DNA of 64,000 nucleotides. It comes from an uncultured Clostridiaceae bacterium (GTDB lineage: Bacteria > Bacillota > Clostridia > TANB77 > CAG-508). The number at the start of each line of letters is the position of its first letter. Position 1 is the stretch's first letter. The stretch lies in NCBI GenBank assembly GCA_946998225.1, contig CAMPYH010000004.1, positions 40,996 to 104,995 on the forward strand, in the 5' to 3' direction. The notes under the pieces were generated by a model. The model was not told the DNA's origin. It made no database searches and was given only the letters and a program-made list of their open reading frames with translations. Positions 1 through 9,465 of the stretch are shown here, piece after piece. A program made the translations under genes and the position numbers.

Positions 1-679
1 TAGTATAGATGAAGTATATGGAAAAGCCAATTTAATTAAAGAATCTGAGGAAGAAGGCGAAAACATATATAATAAAAATCTTTGGGGCGAAGAAGAGGTT
101 AAAGAGTATGATGAAGACCTTAATAAAGCAGAAAATGAAATAGATCAAAAGAAGATTGAAACATTTAATATGGATGTTGAAGAAAGTATTAAACTAGATA
201 GAATTTATTTAAACTTTTCTAATCCATGGCCTAAAGAAAGACACAAAAAAAGAAGACTTACACATCCAAGACAACTTCTTCAATATATTAAAATATTAAA
301 AGAATCTGGAGATATATTTGTTAAAACAGATGATGTTAATTTCTTTGAAGATACTCTTATGTATGTACTTAATGTAAATAAATATTCTTTTAAATATAAA
401 AAATATTATGGAAAATATTTAGAAGATAATAAAGAAAAGTTTTTAAAAGAAGTTTTTGAATATATTGAACAAATTAAAGAAGCTAAATCTGATGAAGAGA
501 TAGAAAATATAATATATACAGATATATATGTATCATCTTTAACATATGATTTAGAAAAAGAAGATATTTTTAAAGGAAGACTTGGAAATATACCAGGCAA
601 TTTGGAAACAGAACATGAAATAGAATTTAAAAATGAGGGGAAAAAGATTTGTGCTTGTATTATAAATAGGAGGAAATAG
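1..679 (+). CDS. trmB: tRNA (guanine-N7-)-methyltransferase, C-terminal part (cut by window start)
   Basis: The frame is open from base 2, so the gene begins before the window. The product methylates G46 of tRNA at N7 using S-adenosylmethionine. The diagnostic TrmB block is visible (LNFSNPWPKERHKKRRLT), followed by a KTDD motif and the family's TEHEIEF tail near the C-terminus. The SAM-binding N-terminal half is outside the window. About 45 residues just before the LNFS block are unusually rich in Glu, Asp, Asn and Lys and look like a lineage insertion. An internal ATG at 170 is not the start, because it would delete the fold. The stop TAG overlaps the GTG start of the next gene by one base, so the two are probably cotranscribed. 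Confidence 0.88.
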   Translation, partial: SIDEVYGKANLIKESEEEGENIYNKNLWGEEEVKEYDEDLNKAENEIDQKKIETFNMDVEESIKLDRIYLNFSNPWPKERHKKRRLTHPRQLLQYIKILKESGDIFVKTDDVNFFEDTLMYVLNVNKYSFKYKKYYGKYLEDNKEKFLKEVFEYIEQIKEAKSDEEIENIIYTDIYVSSLTYDLEKEDIFKGRLGNIPGNLETEHEIEFKNEGKKICACIINRRK

Positions 680-1407
680 TGTTTAAAACTAGGAAACTAC
701 AAAGAAAAGAATATGGGAAAGTTCTTTTAGATAATTTAGATATAGAAGTACGAGAAGGTGAAGTGCTTGGCATTTTAGGTGATGAAATGTCTGGACGTAA
801 AGAGGTTTTTGATATAATTAGAGGAATAATTAAACCTAATAGTGGAGAAATATTTATAGGTGAAGAACCGGTTGTAGGTAATGTAATTAAATCAAGAAAA
901 GGTATATCAACGAATTTAGGTCTTGATGTTTATGACAACTTTACTATAAATGGATTTTTAAAACTTATGGTAAATGTAAAAAACGTTCCTGAAGAAATTA
1001 TAGAAAAAGAGATTTCACATGTTATAGAGATTTCAGAAATTAAAGATAAAGATGAACTAAAAATTTCAGATTTAGATAATTTTACAAAACAAAAATTAGC
1101 AGTTGCAACTGCATGTATGGGAAGTGCAAAAGTAATTTTATTAGAAGATCCGTTTTTAAATTTAAAAGATTTAGAAAAACAAAAAATGAAAGATATAATT
1201 CTAAAATATAAAGAAAACAAATCAATAATAATTGGAACAAACGATGAAATCTTAAAAGAAGTTGCAGATATAATTTTAGTTTTAACACATAAAGGACAAA
1301 TTGAAATAGATCCTAGAAAGCTCATTAGCAAAAACATTAGCTTAAAAGAAAAACAAGATGAAATACTAAAAGAAAATAATATTAAAGGTAAGCATTATGA
1401 TTATTAA
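679..1407 (+). CDS. ABC-transporter ATPase-like protein with degenerate catalytic motifs (GldA-like position)
   Basis: A 242-residue protein with the overall layout of an ABC nucleotide-binding domain: the 'leading to G-[gap]-G' loop at residues 30-42, helical region, Walker B strand and H-loop strand. The key residues are altered. The P-loop reads GDEMSGRKE (34-42), with Arg at the Walker Lys position and no Ser/Thr. The LSGGQ signature is LDNFT. Walker B ends LEDP instead of LDEP, and the switch His is missing (GTND). It is therefore probably a poor or inactive ATPase, acting as a scaffold or regulator for the two membrane partners that follow. The start is GTG directly over the trmB stop, with GGAGG upstream at about 670. 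It overlaps the next gene by 11 bases. The role is inferred from context. Confidence 0.7.
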   Translation: MFKTRKLQRKEYGKVLLDNLDIEVREGEVLGILGDEMSGRKEVFDIIRGIIKPNSGEIFIGEEPVVGNVIKSRKGISTNLGLDVYDNFTINGFLKLMVNVKNVPEEIIEKEISHVIEISEIKDKDELKISDLDNFTKQKLAVATACMGSAKVILLEDPFLNLKDLEKQKMKDIILKYKENKSIIIGTNDEILKEVADIILVLTHKGQIEIDPRKLISKNISLKEKQDEILKENNIKGKHYDY

Positions 1408-2110
1408 AGAAACAAAAGATAAATTAAAAATGTATTTTAAAAATATTTTAACATATGCATTTATGATATTAGTATTTTTAACATACACATTTAAAAGCAT
1501 TCAAGCTTTAAACAAAGCAGATACATTTGTATTAGATAATATTTATGGAACAGCTTTAATACTTAATATATATATTATAGCTATTCCATTTATAACATAT
1601 TTAAATATATATATAATAAAAGAATTATTTGAAAAAAATAGGGAAAAATTAGAAACAGTAAAATCATCTAAAATAGCTAGAATAGATATTTTTTCAGATA
1701 CTTTTGTAGTATCACTAATTTCACTTATTCCATTTATATGTATATATATATTTAATTATTTTACTGTTAAATTAAATTTCGGTTTCAAACATTTAATATA
1801 TACATATTTATTAATCTTAATATATTCGTTTTTAAATTCATGTATTTTAAATATTATTAAAAACATGAAAAAAATAAAATTCAAAAAAGAAATTTTTTTA
1901 GTTTTAAGTATTATATGTATATTTGCTTTTACAAATATATATTTATTATTAAAAGGAAGTATCTTTAATTTTGAATTTAATATGATGTATATAAAGTTTT
2001 TAGAAAACTTAAAAAGTATTCAAGATATTTTAATCTTAGTATTTAGTTTAAGTTTAATATATGTATTAAGCGTAAAATATATATCAAGGAGGATTTCAAA
2101 TGAAGACTAG
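1397..2110 (+). CDS. six-TM ABC-type permease subunit (GldF-like position)
   Basis: A 237-residue, strongly hydrophobic protein with about six membrane segments (roughly 19-36, 49-71, 100-120, 132-152, 168-186, 212-230) and basic cytoplasmic loops. It lies between the degenerate ATPase and a GldG-like protein and overlaps both by 11 bases, the arrangement expected for coupled translation of one complex. In GldA/F/G-type modules this position is the ABC-2-type permease. I see no motif that fixes a substrate. The call rests on topology and neighbours rather than on a recognisable family signature. Confidence 0.6.
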   Translation: MIIKETKDKLKMYFKNILTYAFMILVFLTYTFKSIQALNKADTFVLDNIYGTALILNIYIIAIPFITYLNIYIIKELFEKNREKLETVKSSKIARIDIFSDTFVVSLISLIPFICIYIFNYFTVKLNFGFKHLIYTYLLILIYSFLNSCILNIIKNMKKIKFKKEIFLVLSIICIFAFTNIYLLLKGSIFNFEFNMMYIKFLENLKSIQDILILVFSLSLIYVLSVKYISRRISNED

Positions 2111-3773
2111 TACAGAAGAAAAAGAAATTAAAACAAAGAAATCTTTCTTTAAAGATAATTTTAAATTTATACTTTTTGTATTTTTAATAATTATATTTAT
2201 AGCTTTAAACTGTATTTTAAAATTTAAAGGTAAAGATATAAAAATAGATTTAAGCAAAAATAACATATACACATTAAGCAAAGAAAATATAGATAAGATT
2301 AAGAAAATAGATAATAAAATAAATATATATTATCCAGGTAAAAGACATAAAAAGTATATAGATAATTTAGTTAAAAATATTACTAAATTAAATAAAAATA
2401 TTATATATGAAGATAAAATGCCTGAAAATAAAGAAGATTTTAAGTTTAGTCAAGAATATATATATATTATAAATGAAAAATCAGATAATATTTTTTCAAT
2501 TTCACCAGATATCGAAGGAATATATGAAGCTAAAAACAATAGTGAAATTAAATATCTTTTAGAAAATAAAGTTGTAAATGGAATTTTAAATATTGGTAAA
2601 AAAGAAAAAGAAGAAAAACCAAAAATAGGATTAGGTATTCCTAATGAAAAATATCCTGTTGGTGAATATAGAAATTTAATGCAAAAGATATTTTTAAAAG
2701 GTGAAAATGTTGATCTTGTATTTTTAGATAAGGAAATACCGGATAATATTAAAATATTGATTATACCAGGAATATTTGAAGATATATCTAATAAAGCGTT
2801 AGAAAATCTTTTAAACTTTGGTAAAAAAGGTGGAAGCTTTTATGTTTCAAATAGTAAAATAAATATATTTGGACATAAAGAAAAAGATAAGAAACTAGTT
2901 AATTTTAATAAATTCTTAGAGCAATATGGAATTGAATTAGAGAACAAATGTATTTTAGAAAAGCAAGACATAAAAGACACTTTAAATGAACTTGGTTTAG
3001 GTATAAACTATAAAGGTAAAAATGATTTAGGTGAATCTTATGTTATTAAAGCAGATCCTGTTTTTGAAGAAAATGCTTTCTTAAAAACATTAAAAGATAA
3101 TGATGAGAAAAATCAAATATTTGTTGCATCACCTATTAAAATTTTAGATAATGTAGATAAAGGTGTAAATATAAAAGCACTTTCAAAAACACTTGATGGA
3201 AGCATTGCGGTTCCAGATATTAAAGAGTATTATGATGAAGTAGAATATAGATCTAAGTTAATTTTTATAAAACAAATTCTTGAAAAAACAAAAGATGAAG
3301 ATTTAGAAAAAATGAGAAAAGAAAAAGGAGAAGAGTTTTATAAATTATTACTTGAGGTTAAAAATAATAAAAATAAAGATATTGAACTTACAAAATACAA
3401 TCCAGGACAATTTATAACTGGTGTGGAAGTAGATAAAAAGTTTGAAGATAAAGTTTCTAAACTTATATGTATATCTACAGATGAGACTCTTTATGGATCA
3501 ACGAGTTTAAATCATGAAGGGCAAACACCTCCACCACTTTTAAATGTATATAATCAAAGATTAGTTTATGATATACTAGAATATCTAATGTATGGTAATA
3601 TAGATTTTAAGATAGAAGAAGGACCAAGTAAGTACGTAAAAGAAATCACAAAAGAAGATAAAAATAAATATGAATTATATGCATATATATCTGCAGGTTT
3701 ATTATTTATTTTAGTATGCGGAGTAAAAACATTTAAACAAAAAGAAAGGCAAGATAATGGGAATATTAAATAA
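2100..3773 (+). CDS. GldG-like ABC-type auxiliary membrane protein
   Basis: A 557-residue protein with a membrane segment near the N-terminus (about 22-40), a long extracytoplasmic region and a second membrane segment near the C-terminus (about 527-547). Just after the first segment comes the hallmark of GldG-type proteins, IDLSKNNIYTLSKENI, leading into a strand with KINIYYPG. In Bacteroidota, GldG works with GldA and GldF. Similar modules of unknown role occur in many other phyla. The last 17 bases overlap secA. Gliding is not implied; an envelope function is the safer reading. Confidence 0.72.
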   Translation: MKTSTEEKEIKTKKSFFKDNFKFILFVFLIIIFIALNCILKFKGKDIKIDLSKNNIYTLSKENIDKIKKIDNKINIYYPGKRHKKYIDNLVKNITKLNKNIIYEDKMPENKEDFKFSQEYIYIINEKSDNIFSISPDIEGIYEAKNNSEIKYLLENKVVNGILNIGKKEKEEKPKIGLGIPNEKYPVGEYRNLMQKIFLKGENVDLVFLDKEIPDNIKILIIPGIFEDISNKALENLLNFGKKGGSFYVSNSKINIFGHKEKDKKLVNFNKFLEQYGIELENKCILEKQDIKDTLNELGLGINYKGKNDLGESYVIKADPVFEENAFLKTLKDNDEKNQIFVASPIKILDNVDKGVNIKALSKTLDGSIAVPDIKEYYDEVEYRSKLIFIKQILEKTKDEDLEKMRKEKGEEFYKLLLEVKNNKNKDIELTKYNPGQFITGVEVDKKFEDKVSKLICISTDETLYGSTSLNHEGQTPPPLLNVYNQRLVYDILEYLMYGNIDFKIEEGPSKYVKEITKEDKNKYELYAYISAGLLFILVCGVKTFKQKERQDNGNIK

Positions 3774-6501
3774 AATCTTTGGAACAAAAAGTACAAGAAC
3801 AATGAAAAAACTGCAAGGTACTTTAAATGAAATTAATAATTTGGAAGCTGAAATTTCAAAACTTTCAGATAGTGAGTTAAGAGCTAAAACAGATTATTTT
3901 AAAAAACTTTTAAGTGAAGGCAAAACTTTAGATGATATACTTCCAGAAACATTTGCTGTAGTAAGAGAAGCATCAAAAAGAGTTTTAAATATGAGACATT
4001 TTGATGTTCAAATATTAGGTGGTATTATACTTCACCAAGGTAGAATTGCAGAGATGAAAACAGGTGAAGGTAAAACTTTAGTTGCAACACTTCCAGTATA
4101 TTTAAATGCACTTACAGGAAAAGGTGTTCATATTGTTACAGTAAATGAATATTTAGCAAAAAGAGATAGTGAATGGATGGGAAAAGTTTTTAAATTTTTA
4201 GGACTTACTGTAGGACTAAATTTAAATTCGATGGATCAAGAGGAAAAGAAAAAACAATATGCATGTGATGTAATGTATACAACTAATAACGAACTTGGAT
4301 TTGATTATCTAAGAGATAATATGGTTATATACAAAGAACAAATGGTACAACGTCCTCTTAACTATGCAATCGTTGATGAGATTGATAGTATTTTAATTGA
4401 TGAGGCTAGAACACCACTTATTATTTCTGGTAGAAGTACAAAGTCTACAAACTTATATAAAGAGGCAAATGATTTTGTAAGAACACTAGACAGAAAAGAA
4501 GTTATAGAAGAAGATTCAAAAGATAAAGAACAAGCTGAAAATATTGAAGAATATGATTATGTAGTTGATCTTAAATCTAAAGCAGCAACACTTACTACAA
4601 AAGGTATTAAAAAAGCTGAAAAATATTTTGGACTTGAAAACTACAATGATCTTGAAAATACAGATATAGTACATAATGTATCTCAAGCACTTCATGCAAA
4701 TGGTGTTATGAGAAGAGATATAGACTATATTGTAAAAAATGGTGAAGTATTAATTGTTGATGAGTTTACAGGAAGAATAATGGAAGGAAGAAGATATTCA
4801 AATGGTCTTCATCAAGCAATTGAAGCAAAAGAAAATGTAAAAATAGCTGATGAAACTATGACACTTGCTACAATTACTTTCCAAAACTTCTTTAGGCTTT
4901 ATGATAAATTATCTGGAATGACAGGTACAGCTCTTACTGAAGAGAGAGAGTTTAAACAAATTTATGGTTTAGATGTTATTGAAATACCAACAAATAAAAA
5001 AGTTATTCGTAAAGATATGCCAGATATAATATACAAAACTGAAGATGCAAAATTTAGAGCAGTTGTTAAAAAAGTAGAAGATGCACATAATAATCATCAA
5101 CCAGTACTAGTGGGTACAGTATCTATAGAAAATTCTGAAAAGATTAGCGATATACTTAAAAAAGAAGGAATTAAGCATGAGGTATTAAATGCTAAATTCC
5201 ACGAAAAAGAAGCAGAAATTATTGCTCAAGCAGGTAAACTAGGAGCTGTTACAATTGCAACAAACATGGCAGGACGTGGTACAGATATTATGCTTGGAGG
5301 TAATCCAGAGTTCTTAGCTAAAAAAGAAATGAAGAAAAATGGAAGAACAGATGAAGAAATATCTGAAGCTACATCATATTATGAAACAGATGATGAAGAA
5401 AAACTTGCTTTAAGAAAAGAATTCAAAGATATTAAAGATAAATTTGAAGATGAAATAAAAGAAGAAAAAGAAGAAGTAATAAAAGCTGGTGGTCTTAAAA
5501 TAATTGGTACAGAAAGACATGATTCAAGAAGAATAGACAATCAGTTAAGAGGTAGATCTGGAAGACAAGGTGATCCAGGAGATTCAGAGTTTTTCATTTC
5601 TATGGAAGACAATTTAATGAAGCTTTTTGGTGGTGCATATATTCAAACAATATATAATAGATTAAATGTACCAGAAGATATGCCAATACAAGTAAAAACA
5701 ATTTCAAGAGCTATTGAAACAGCACAAAGAAGAATTGAAGGAAGACACTTTGAAGCTAGAAAATACACATTAAAATATGATGATGTAATGAACCAACAAA
5801 GAGAACTTATATATTCACAAAGAAGAGCTGTTTTAGATGGTGAAAATCTTCATGATAAAATACTTAAAATGGCAGAATCTGCAGCGGAAATGCTTGCTGA
5901 AAGCTATCAAGCTGAAATTAATGAACAGGAATTAAACAAAGAAGTATTTAAAAATGAACTAAAAAATAGACTTAATATACAAGACTTAGATGAATTACAT
6001 AAAGATAAAATATCATATAAAGATCTTGTAGAAGAGATGAAAGAAAAAGTAGTAGATATATTAAATGCTAAAAAAGAAGAATCTGGTGAAACATTCTTGG
6101 AACTTGAAAGAGTTGTACTTCTTAAAGTGGTTGATGACAAATGGATGGAACATCTAGATACTATGGAAGACTTAAAAGATGGTATTGGTCTTCGTGGTTA
6201 TGGACAAACAGATCCAGTTGCACAATATAGAATAGAAGGAACAAATCTTTTCTATGAAATGAATGATCAAATTAAACTCGATGTTGCAAAAGTTCTTTTA
6301 CATATTGAAAAACAAGATGAAAATATTGAAAGAAGACAAAGTGTAGAAATAACTGAGGCAAGTCAAAAAGAAGAAAGAGAACAAAATCCAATTTCTGAAA
6401 AACAAACACCAATTGTAAATACTGAAAAGAAAGTTGGAAGAAATGATCCATGCCCATGTGGAAGTGGTAAAAAGTATAAGAATTGTTGTGGAAGAAATTA
6501 G
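3757..6501 (+). CDS. secA: preprotein translocase ATPase SecA
   Basis: 914 residues, the usual bacterial length. It drives secretory preproteins through SecYEG. Walker A MKTGEGKT sits near residue 100 and the DEAD-type box region VDEIDSILIDEARTP near 206. The second motor domain carries GTERHDSRRIDNQLRGRSG near 585. The protein ends in a zinc-binding SEC-C tail (CPCGSGKKYKNCCG) typical of SecB/ribosome-binding versions. The ATG start lies inside the end of the preceding GldG-like gene, so it is probably read on the same transcript. A strong hairpin follows the stop. The usual neighbour prfB is not downstream. Confidence 0.98.
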   Translation: MGILNKIFGTKSTRTMKKLQGTLNEINNLEAEISKLSDSELRAKTDYFKKLLSEGKTLDDILPETFAVVREASKRVLNMRHFDVQILGGIILHQGRIAEMKTGEGKTLVATLPVYLNALTGKGVHIVTVNEYLAKRDSEWMGKVFKFLGLTVGLNLNSMDQEEKKKQYACDVMYTTNNELGFDYLRDNMVIYKEQMVQRPLNYAIVDEIDSILIDEARTPLIISGRSTKSTNLYKEANDFVRTLDRKEVIEEDSKDKEQAENIEEYDYVVDLKSKAATLTTKGIKKAEKYFGLENYNDLENTDIVHNVSQALHANGVMRRDIDYIVKNGEVLIVDEFTGRIMEGRRYSNGLHQAIEAKENVKIADETMTLATITFQNFFRLYDKLSGMTGTALTEEREFKQIYGLDVIEIPTNKKVIRKDMPDIIYKTEDAKFRAVVKKVEDAHNNHQPVLVGTVSIENSEKISDILKKEGIKHEVLNAKFHEKEAEIIAQAGKLGAVTIATNMAGRGTDIMLGGNPEFLAKKEMKKNGRTDEEISEATSYYETDDEEKLALRKEFKDIKDKFEDEIKEEKEEVIKAGGLKIIGTERHDSRRIDNQLRGRSGRQGDPGDSEFFISMEDNLMKLFGGAYIQTIYNRLNVPEDMPIQVKTISRAIETAQRRIEGRHFEARKYTLKYDDVMNQQRELIYSQRRAVLDGENLHDKILKMAESAAEMLAESYQAEINEQELNKEVFKNELKNRLNIQDLDELHKDKISYKDLVEEMKEKVVDILNAKKEESGETFLELERVVLLKVVDDKWMEHLDTMEDLKDGIGLRGYGQTDPVAQYRIEGTNLFYEMNDQIKLDVAKVLLHIEKQDENIERRQSVEITEASQKEEREQNPISEKQTPIVNTEKKVGRNDPCPCGSGKKYKNCCGRN

Positions 6502-6530
6502 AAAATTTGTCCACAAAATATGAATTAAAA

Positions 6531-6570
6531 TAAAGGTGTGAACAATAAGTATATTTGTTGACACCTTTTA
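6531..6570 (+). terminator. rho-independent terminator after secA
   Basis: Stem of AAAGGTGT plus AACAA (6532-6545) pairing with TTGTT plus ACACCTTT (6555-6568) with one G-G mismatch, then a short T tract. It separates secA from the RhuM region. Confidence 0.75.
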
Positions 6571-6601
6571 AACTCTAATATAAAAGGAGATATAACAAAG
6601 A

Positions 6602-7612
6602 GTGGAAGAAAAAAACAATAATATTATAATTTATCAAACTGATGATGGAACAACAAAAATAGATGTGAAACTTGAAGATGAAACAGTATGGTTATCGCAA
6701 CAACAGATGGCTGAATTGTTCGATACTTCAAGAACGAATATTATAGAACACATAAATAATATATATTTAGAAGAAGAATTAAATAAAAATTCAACATGTC
6801 AGAATTTCCGACAAGTTCGAAAAGAAGGAAATAGAAATGTTTCAAGAAAAATTCCTTTTTACAATCTTGATATGATAATTTCTTTAGGATATAGAATTAA
6901 ATCCAAAGTTGCTACTAATTTTAGAAAATGGGCAACTGAAAGATTAAAAGAATATATGATCAAAGGCTTCACTATGGATGATGAAAGACTTAAAGGAAAT
7001 GGTGGAGGAACATACTGGAAAGAACTTCTTGCTAGGATAAAAGATATTAGATCTTCAGAAAAAGTATTATATAGGCAAGTTCTTGATTTGTATGCAACTG
7101 CCGTGGACTATAATCCAAGAGATAGTAAATCAATCGAATTTTTCAAAATAGTTCAAAATAAACTTCATTATGCTGCTCATGGCCATACTGCATCAGAAGT
7201 AATTTATGTAAGAGCAGATTCAAATAAACCATTTATGGGGCTTACTACATTTAGTGGTGATATTCCGGTTTTAAGTGATGTATTAATTGCTAAAAATTAT
7301 TTAACAGAAGAAGAATTAAAAATTTTAAATAATTTAGTATCTGGATATTTTGATTTTGCTGAAATACAAGCAATTAGACATAATCCAATGCATATGGAAG
7401 ATTATATAAAGCAATTAGACATTATTTTATCTAGTACAGGAGAAAAAACTTTAATTGGTGCTGGGAAAATAAGCCATAATAAAGCGATTGAAAAAGCAAA
7501 AGCAGAATATAAGAAATATCAAGTAAAAACATTAAGTCCGGTTGAAAAAGAATATTTAGAAACTTTAAAAGCAATAAGTAATAAAATTGATGATAAAGCA
7601 AAGAATGAATAG
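6602..7612 (+). CDS. RhuM-family protein, copy 1
   Basis: A 336-residue protein of the RhuM ('virulence protein') family. Visible family features are the N-terminal helix-turn-helix-like block (VWLSQQQMAELFDTSRTNI), the NLDMIISLGYRIKS core, LYRQVLDLYATAVDY, and the C-terminal block with KISHNKAIEKA. The biochemical role of RhuM is not established; the family is frequent in defence and accessory regions and next to restriction systems. Start GTG at 6602, preceded by AAAGGAGAT. A paralogue follows 373 bases downstream. No transposase, integrase or flanking inverted repeat is seen. Confidence 0.85.
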   Translation: MEEKNNNIIIYQTDDGTTKIDVKLEDETVWLSQQQMAELFDTSRTNIIEHINNIYLEEELNKNSTCQNFRQVRKEGNRNVSRKIPFYNLDMIISLGYRIKSKVATNFRKWATERLKEYMIKGFTMDDERLKGNGGGTYWKELLARIKDIRSSEKVLYRQVLDLYATAVDYNPRDSKSIEFFKIVQNKLHYAAHGHTASEVIYVRADSNKPFMGLTTFSGDIPVLSDVLIAKNYLTEEELKILNNLVSGYFDFAEIQAIRHNPMHMEDYIKQLDIILSSTGEKTLIGAGKISHNKAIEKAKAEYKKYQVKTLSPVEKEYLETLKAISNKIDDKAKNE

Positions 7613-7641
7613 AGTGTATCATTTAGGTATACTCTATTTTT
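7611..7641 (+). terminator. terminator after RhuM copy 1
   Basis: AGAGTGTA (7611-7618) pairs with TATACTCT (7628-7635), including one G-T pair, followed by ATTTTTAT. The stem begins within the stop codon of the gene. Confidence 0.6.
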
Positions 7642-7984
7642 ATATGTATATTAATGATAATGATAAATGTTTAGTGCAAAAAAGGTACATTTATAATAAA
7701 TATTTATAGAATATGATTTGTGCATTTTATAAGATAAGAAAATATGATATACTTATATTAGTTAATGAATATGGAAAAGTCAGCGTTAGAGAAACACTTA
7801 TAGAATATCTGATATAATAAATATAATTAGTGATATCTACTACCTGTGAAAGTAGTAAAAACTATGAGGGGGGTTGTGGAAAGTAGAGCAAAATAAAATA
7901 ATATATATTAATTTGAATAAATAACTGTTTGATAATAAATACTATTATAAATTGATTAAAAATATTAAAAAAAATGAGGGCAAA
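7642..7984. other. 343-base spacer between the RhuM genes, no supported gene
   Basis: The only open frame of note is 34 codons, 7713-7817 (+), ending NEYGKVSVRETLIEYLI. It has no ribosome binding site and I do not recognise it; it could be a gene remnant. Further on, CTACT (7832-7836) can pair with AGTAG a few bases downstream, followed by a G-rich stretch (GAGGGGGGTTGTGG, about 7866-7879) that is unusual in this AT-rich sequence. That part might be a leader RNA of the second RhuM gene. Nothing more can be said. Confidence 0.4.
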
Positions 7985-9004
7985 ATGAATAATAAATTAA
8001 TTGGAAATGAAAAAAATATTTTATTTTATAATGATGAAGAAGGCAATACAAAAGTAGAAGTACTATTAGAAAATGAAGATGTTTGGTTAAATACTGAAGC
8101 ATTAGCAACGCTTTTTAATGTTAAACGACCAGCAATTACTAAACACATAAATAATATTTATGAAGATGAAGAACTTGAAGAAAGAAGCACATGTTCCAAA
8201 ATGGAACATATGGGTAATGATGGCAAACAAGTTTATAATACAAAATATTACAATCTTGATATGATTATATCTATTGGTTTTAGAGTTAACTCTAAAAAAG
8301 CAATTAAATTTAGAACTTGGGCAAATAAAATAATTAAAGATTATATGGTTCAAGGTTTTGCGTTAAATGATGAAAGATTTTTAAAAGCAAAAAAATCTGA
8401 TCAAGAGTATTTTAAAAGATTACTTGAAAGAATTAAATTAATTCGTACAAGCGAGAGAATGTTTTATCAAAAAATTACTGATATATTTGCAGAATGCTCT
8501 ATTGATTATGATAAAAATAGTGATATTGCAATGACTTTTTATAAAACTATTCAAAATAAATTTCATTATGCAATTACTGGAAACACTGCTGCTGAAATAG
8601 TTTATAATAGAGTAGATTTCAAAAAAGAAAATATGGGACTTGCTACCTGGGAAAATTCACCTGATGGGAAAATTTTAAAATCTGATGTAATTATTGCCAA
8701 GAACTATTTAAATGAACAAGAAATTAAAAATTTAAATAATTTAGTAAACTTATTTTTAGATATTGCTGAAAATAATGCAGAAAGAAGCATAACAATGTAC
8801 ATGGAAGATTGGAAAAATGAAGTAGAAAATGCACTAAAAATTTTCCGTTATGAAGTTTTAGAAGGAAAAGGAAAGATTTCGCATAAACAAGCAGTCGAAA
8901 AAGCGGAAAAAGAATATGAAAAATATAAAGTTATACAGGATAAGAATTATGTGTCAGATTTTGATAGACTATTAAGTGAGGCAAAGTCATTTGAAAATAA
9001 ATAA
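7985..9004 (+). CDS. RhuM-family protein, copy 2
   Basis: A 339-residue paralogue of the upstream gene, with the same architecture: VWLNTEALATLFNVKRPAI helix-turn-helix-like block, NLDMIISIGFRVNSKKAIKF, FHYAITGNTAAEIVY and KISHKQAVEKAEKEY near the end. I place the start at ATG 7985, which follows GAGGG at good spacing. A TTG at 7952 in the same frame lacks a binding site and only adds Lys/Asn residues. The two copies are clearly diverged, so this is an old duplication or two separate acquisitions. Function unknown. Confidence 0.85.
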   Translation: MNNKLIGNEKNILFYNDEEGNTKVEVLLENEDVWLNTEALATLFNVKRPAITKHINNIYEDEELEERSTCSKMEHMGNDGKQVYNTKYYNLDMIISIGFRVNSKKAIKFRTWANKIIKDYMVQGFALNDERFLKAKKSDQEYFKRLLERIKLIRTSERMFYQKITDIFAECSIDYDKNSDIAMTFYKTIQNKFHYAITGNTAAEIVYNRVDFKKENMGLATWENSPDGKILKSDVIIAKNYLNEQEIKNLNNLVNLFLDIAENNAERSITMYMEDWKNEVENALKIFRYEVLEGKGKISHKQAVEKAEKEYEKYKVIQDKNYVSDFDRLLSEAKSFENK

Positions 9005-9064
9005 ATTGCACATAGGATAAAAAAGTATAATAATTTTTGTGGAAAAAATTAGAAAATAAGAGAT

Positions 9065-9097
9065 AAAATGATTGATACAAAATGTGTCAATCATTTT
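9065..9097. terminator. 15-bp hairpin downstream of RhuM copy 2
   Basis: AAAATGATTGATACA pairs with TGTGTCAATCATTTT around an AAA loop, with one T-G pair. The T's lie inside the stem and no separate T tract follows, so this is a terminator-like or processing hairpin. Confidence 0.55.
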
Positions 9098-9200
9098 AAA
9101 TTAATATATTTTAGTAAAAAAATAATTATAAAATAGTCATAAAAAACATTTTTAATATATATTGTGTTACTATATATGTAATAATATTAATGGAGGTAAA

Positions 9201-9437
9201 GTGGAAAATATAGCTAATCTTTTTATACATTATCAAGATTTTTGCAATATAGCTTTAAACCTTATAAATGCTGATGATGAAAAGTTTAAAAGGTTTTTTG
9301 AAAAACTATATAATATGGATAAACGAGCACTTTTTTTATATATAAAAAGTAAGAAGAATGAAATTACAAAAGATCAATTTGAATATGCTAAAAACTATTA
9401 TATAAAAAGAGGAAGAAATTTAAACTGGAATGAATAA
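9201..9437 (+). CDS. small protein of unknown function
   Basis: 78 residues, GTG start at 9201 with GGAGG five bases upstream. An upstream in-frame TTG at 9162 has no binding site. The product is charged and predicted helical, ending in a basic KRGRNLNWNE tail, with no membrane segment and no motif I recognise. The next gene starts 28 bases after its stop, so the two may be cotranscribed. Confidence 0.55.
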   Translation: MENIANLFIHYQDFCNIALNLINADDEKFKRFFEKLYNMDKRALFLYIKSKKNEITKDQFEYAKNYYIKRGRNLNWNE

Positions 9438-9465
9438 AATAAAAGGAAAAATTGGGAGGAAAAAT

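Noticed and set aside
6602..9004. RhuM pair as an insertion sequence or prophage
   Set aside because: No transposase, integrase, terminal repeats or target duplication can be seen.
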